From NCBI GenBank assembly GCA_947054185.1, contig CAMRVW010000123.1:1-5884 (forward strand): 5,884 nt of DNA, read 5' to 3'. The stretch comes from an uncultured Rikenellaceae bacterium. Lineage in GTDB: Bacteria; Bacteroidota; Bacteroidia; Bacteroidales; Rikenellaceae. Both the position numbers and the translations under genes were made by a program. How positions within the stretch are numbered: the first letter of the stretch is position 1; the number at the start of each line of letters is the position of its first letter. The notes below the pieces were generated by a model. That model searched no databases. It was given only the letters and a program-made list of their open reading frames with translations, and was not told where the DNA came from. Positions 5,617 to 5,884 of the stretch are shown here, piece after piece.

Positions 5617-5884
5617 CGGATATATAAATAATGTGGCGGGTTTGTTTTACTCTCCACAGGGGTGGGCCGACCGCAGGTCGGCCACATGGGGTGCGGATTC
5701 GAGGTCGAGAGAGTGATGAGCAGGATGTTGGCGTGACGGAGAGCGGCGCGGGGCCTGCGGAGGGCTAGGCGGGGAGATAATGAGAGGTGGCAGGGTGCTT
5801 TAATCACTGCGCTTATATATTGCTGTGCGGTGTTGCGGCCCTCCGTTGGCGGAGGCTCCGGGCCGCTCGGGCTTGCGTTCCTCA
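5617..5884 (+). repeat. Large structured direct repeat, unit 3 (cut by window end)
   Basis: It begins CGGATATA (5617-5624). It has the palindrome GGCCGACC-GCA-GGTCGGCC (5665-5683), then CACAT, GGGTGCGGATTCG (5689-5701), GAGGTCGAG, AGTGATGA, ACGGAGAGCGG (5736-5746), GCCTGCGGAGGGC (5753-5765), TCACTGC (5804-5810), CTGTGCGGTGT (5823-5833) and the first terminal hairpin (5835-5866). The second hairpin is cut in its right arm at 5884. It resembles unit 1 most, including a 28-nt identical stretch over the terminal hairpins (5170-5197 in unit 1). Confidence 0.7.
5835..5884 (+). ncRNA. Terminal hairpin pair of unit 3 (partial)
   Basis: GCGGCCC (5835-5841) pairs with GGGCCGC (5860-5866), with an inner CTCCG / CGGAG stem. 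After a single T, CGGGCT (5868-5873) and a 10-nt loop TGCGTTCCTC lead to the first base (A5884) of the expected right arm. The window stops there, so completion of the second hairpin is a prediction. Confidence 0.35.

Noticed and set aside
5689..5710. tRNA T-arm-like GGATTCGAGGTC
   Set aside because: No matching acceptor, D or anticodon arms around it, and the same block in unit 1 does not fold as a tRNA.
5196..5807. 203-codon minus-strand frame across the large repeats
   Set aside because: Low-complexity Pro/Arg/Ser-rich translation whose similar segments (MWPTCGRP, MWPTAGRP) come from the repeated palindrome block; frame is not kept through all units.

Overview
The window looks like a chromosomal stretch of a fairly GC-rich member of the Bacteroidales. 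Three things suggest this: a perfect Bacteroidota-type promoter (TTTG, 19 nt, TATCTTTG) before the first gene, weak or absent Shine-Dalgarno sequences, and an ABC-F protein with the YbiT-type linker. I cannot name the genus.

Only two genes are supported, both on the + strand. The first (497-2122) encodes a YbiT-like ABC-F ATPase, a soluble ribosome-associated translation factor. The second (2327-4693) encodes penicillin-binding protein 1C (PbpC), a membrane-anchored bifunctional peptidoglycan synthase. They are 204 bp apart, with a possible terminator after the first and a small dyad before the second, so they are probably separate transcription units. Nothing suggests a shared pathway.

The rest is repeat-rich non-coding DNA. 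The two genes are bracketed by inverted copies of one composite intergenic repeat (about 205-420 on +, about 4694-4863 on -). The copies share a perfect 33-nt block, a 6-bp GGGGTC/GACCCC hairpin and short GGCAGTG...AAACAA units. The second copy ends in a 19-bp perfect stem followed by TTTTT, which probably terminates pbpC.

From about 4962 to the right edge lie three diverged direct repeats of roughly 300-375 bp, the third cut by the window end. Each has a GCCGACC block (a full 8-bp palindrome in units 2 and 3) near its start. Each ends in two hairpins separated by a single T. The hairpin stems differ between units by paired, compensatory substitutions while the second loop (TCGTGCCTC in units 1 and 2) is kept. 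This is the best candidate here for an undescribed element: a structured, repeated non-coding module, as RNA or as single-stranded DNA. I see no protein gene, tRNA, rRNA, CRISPR array or transposase in this part.
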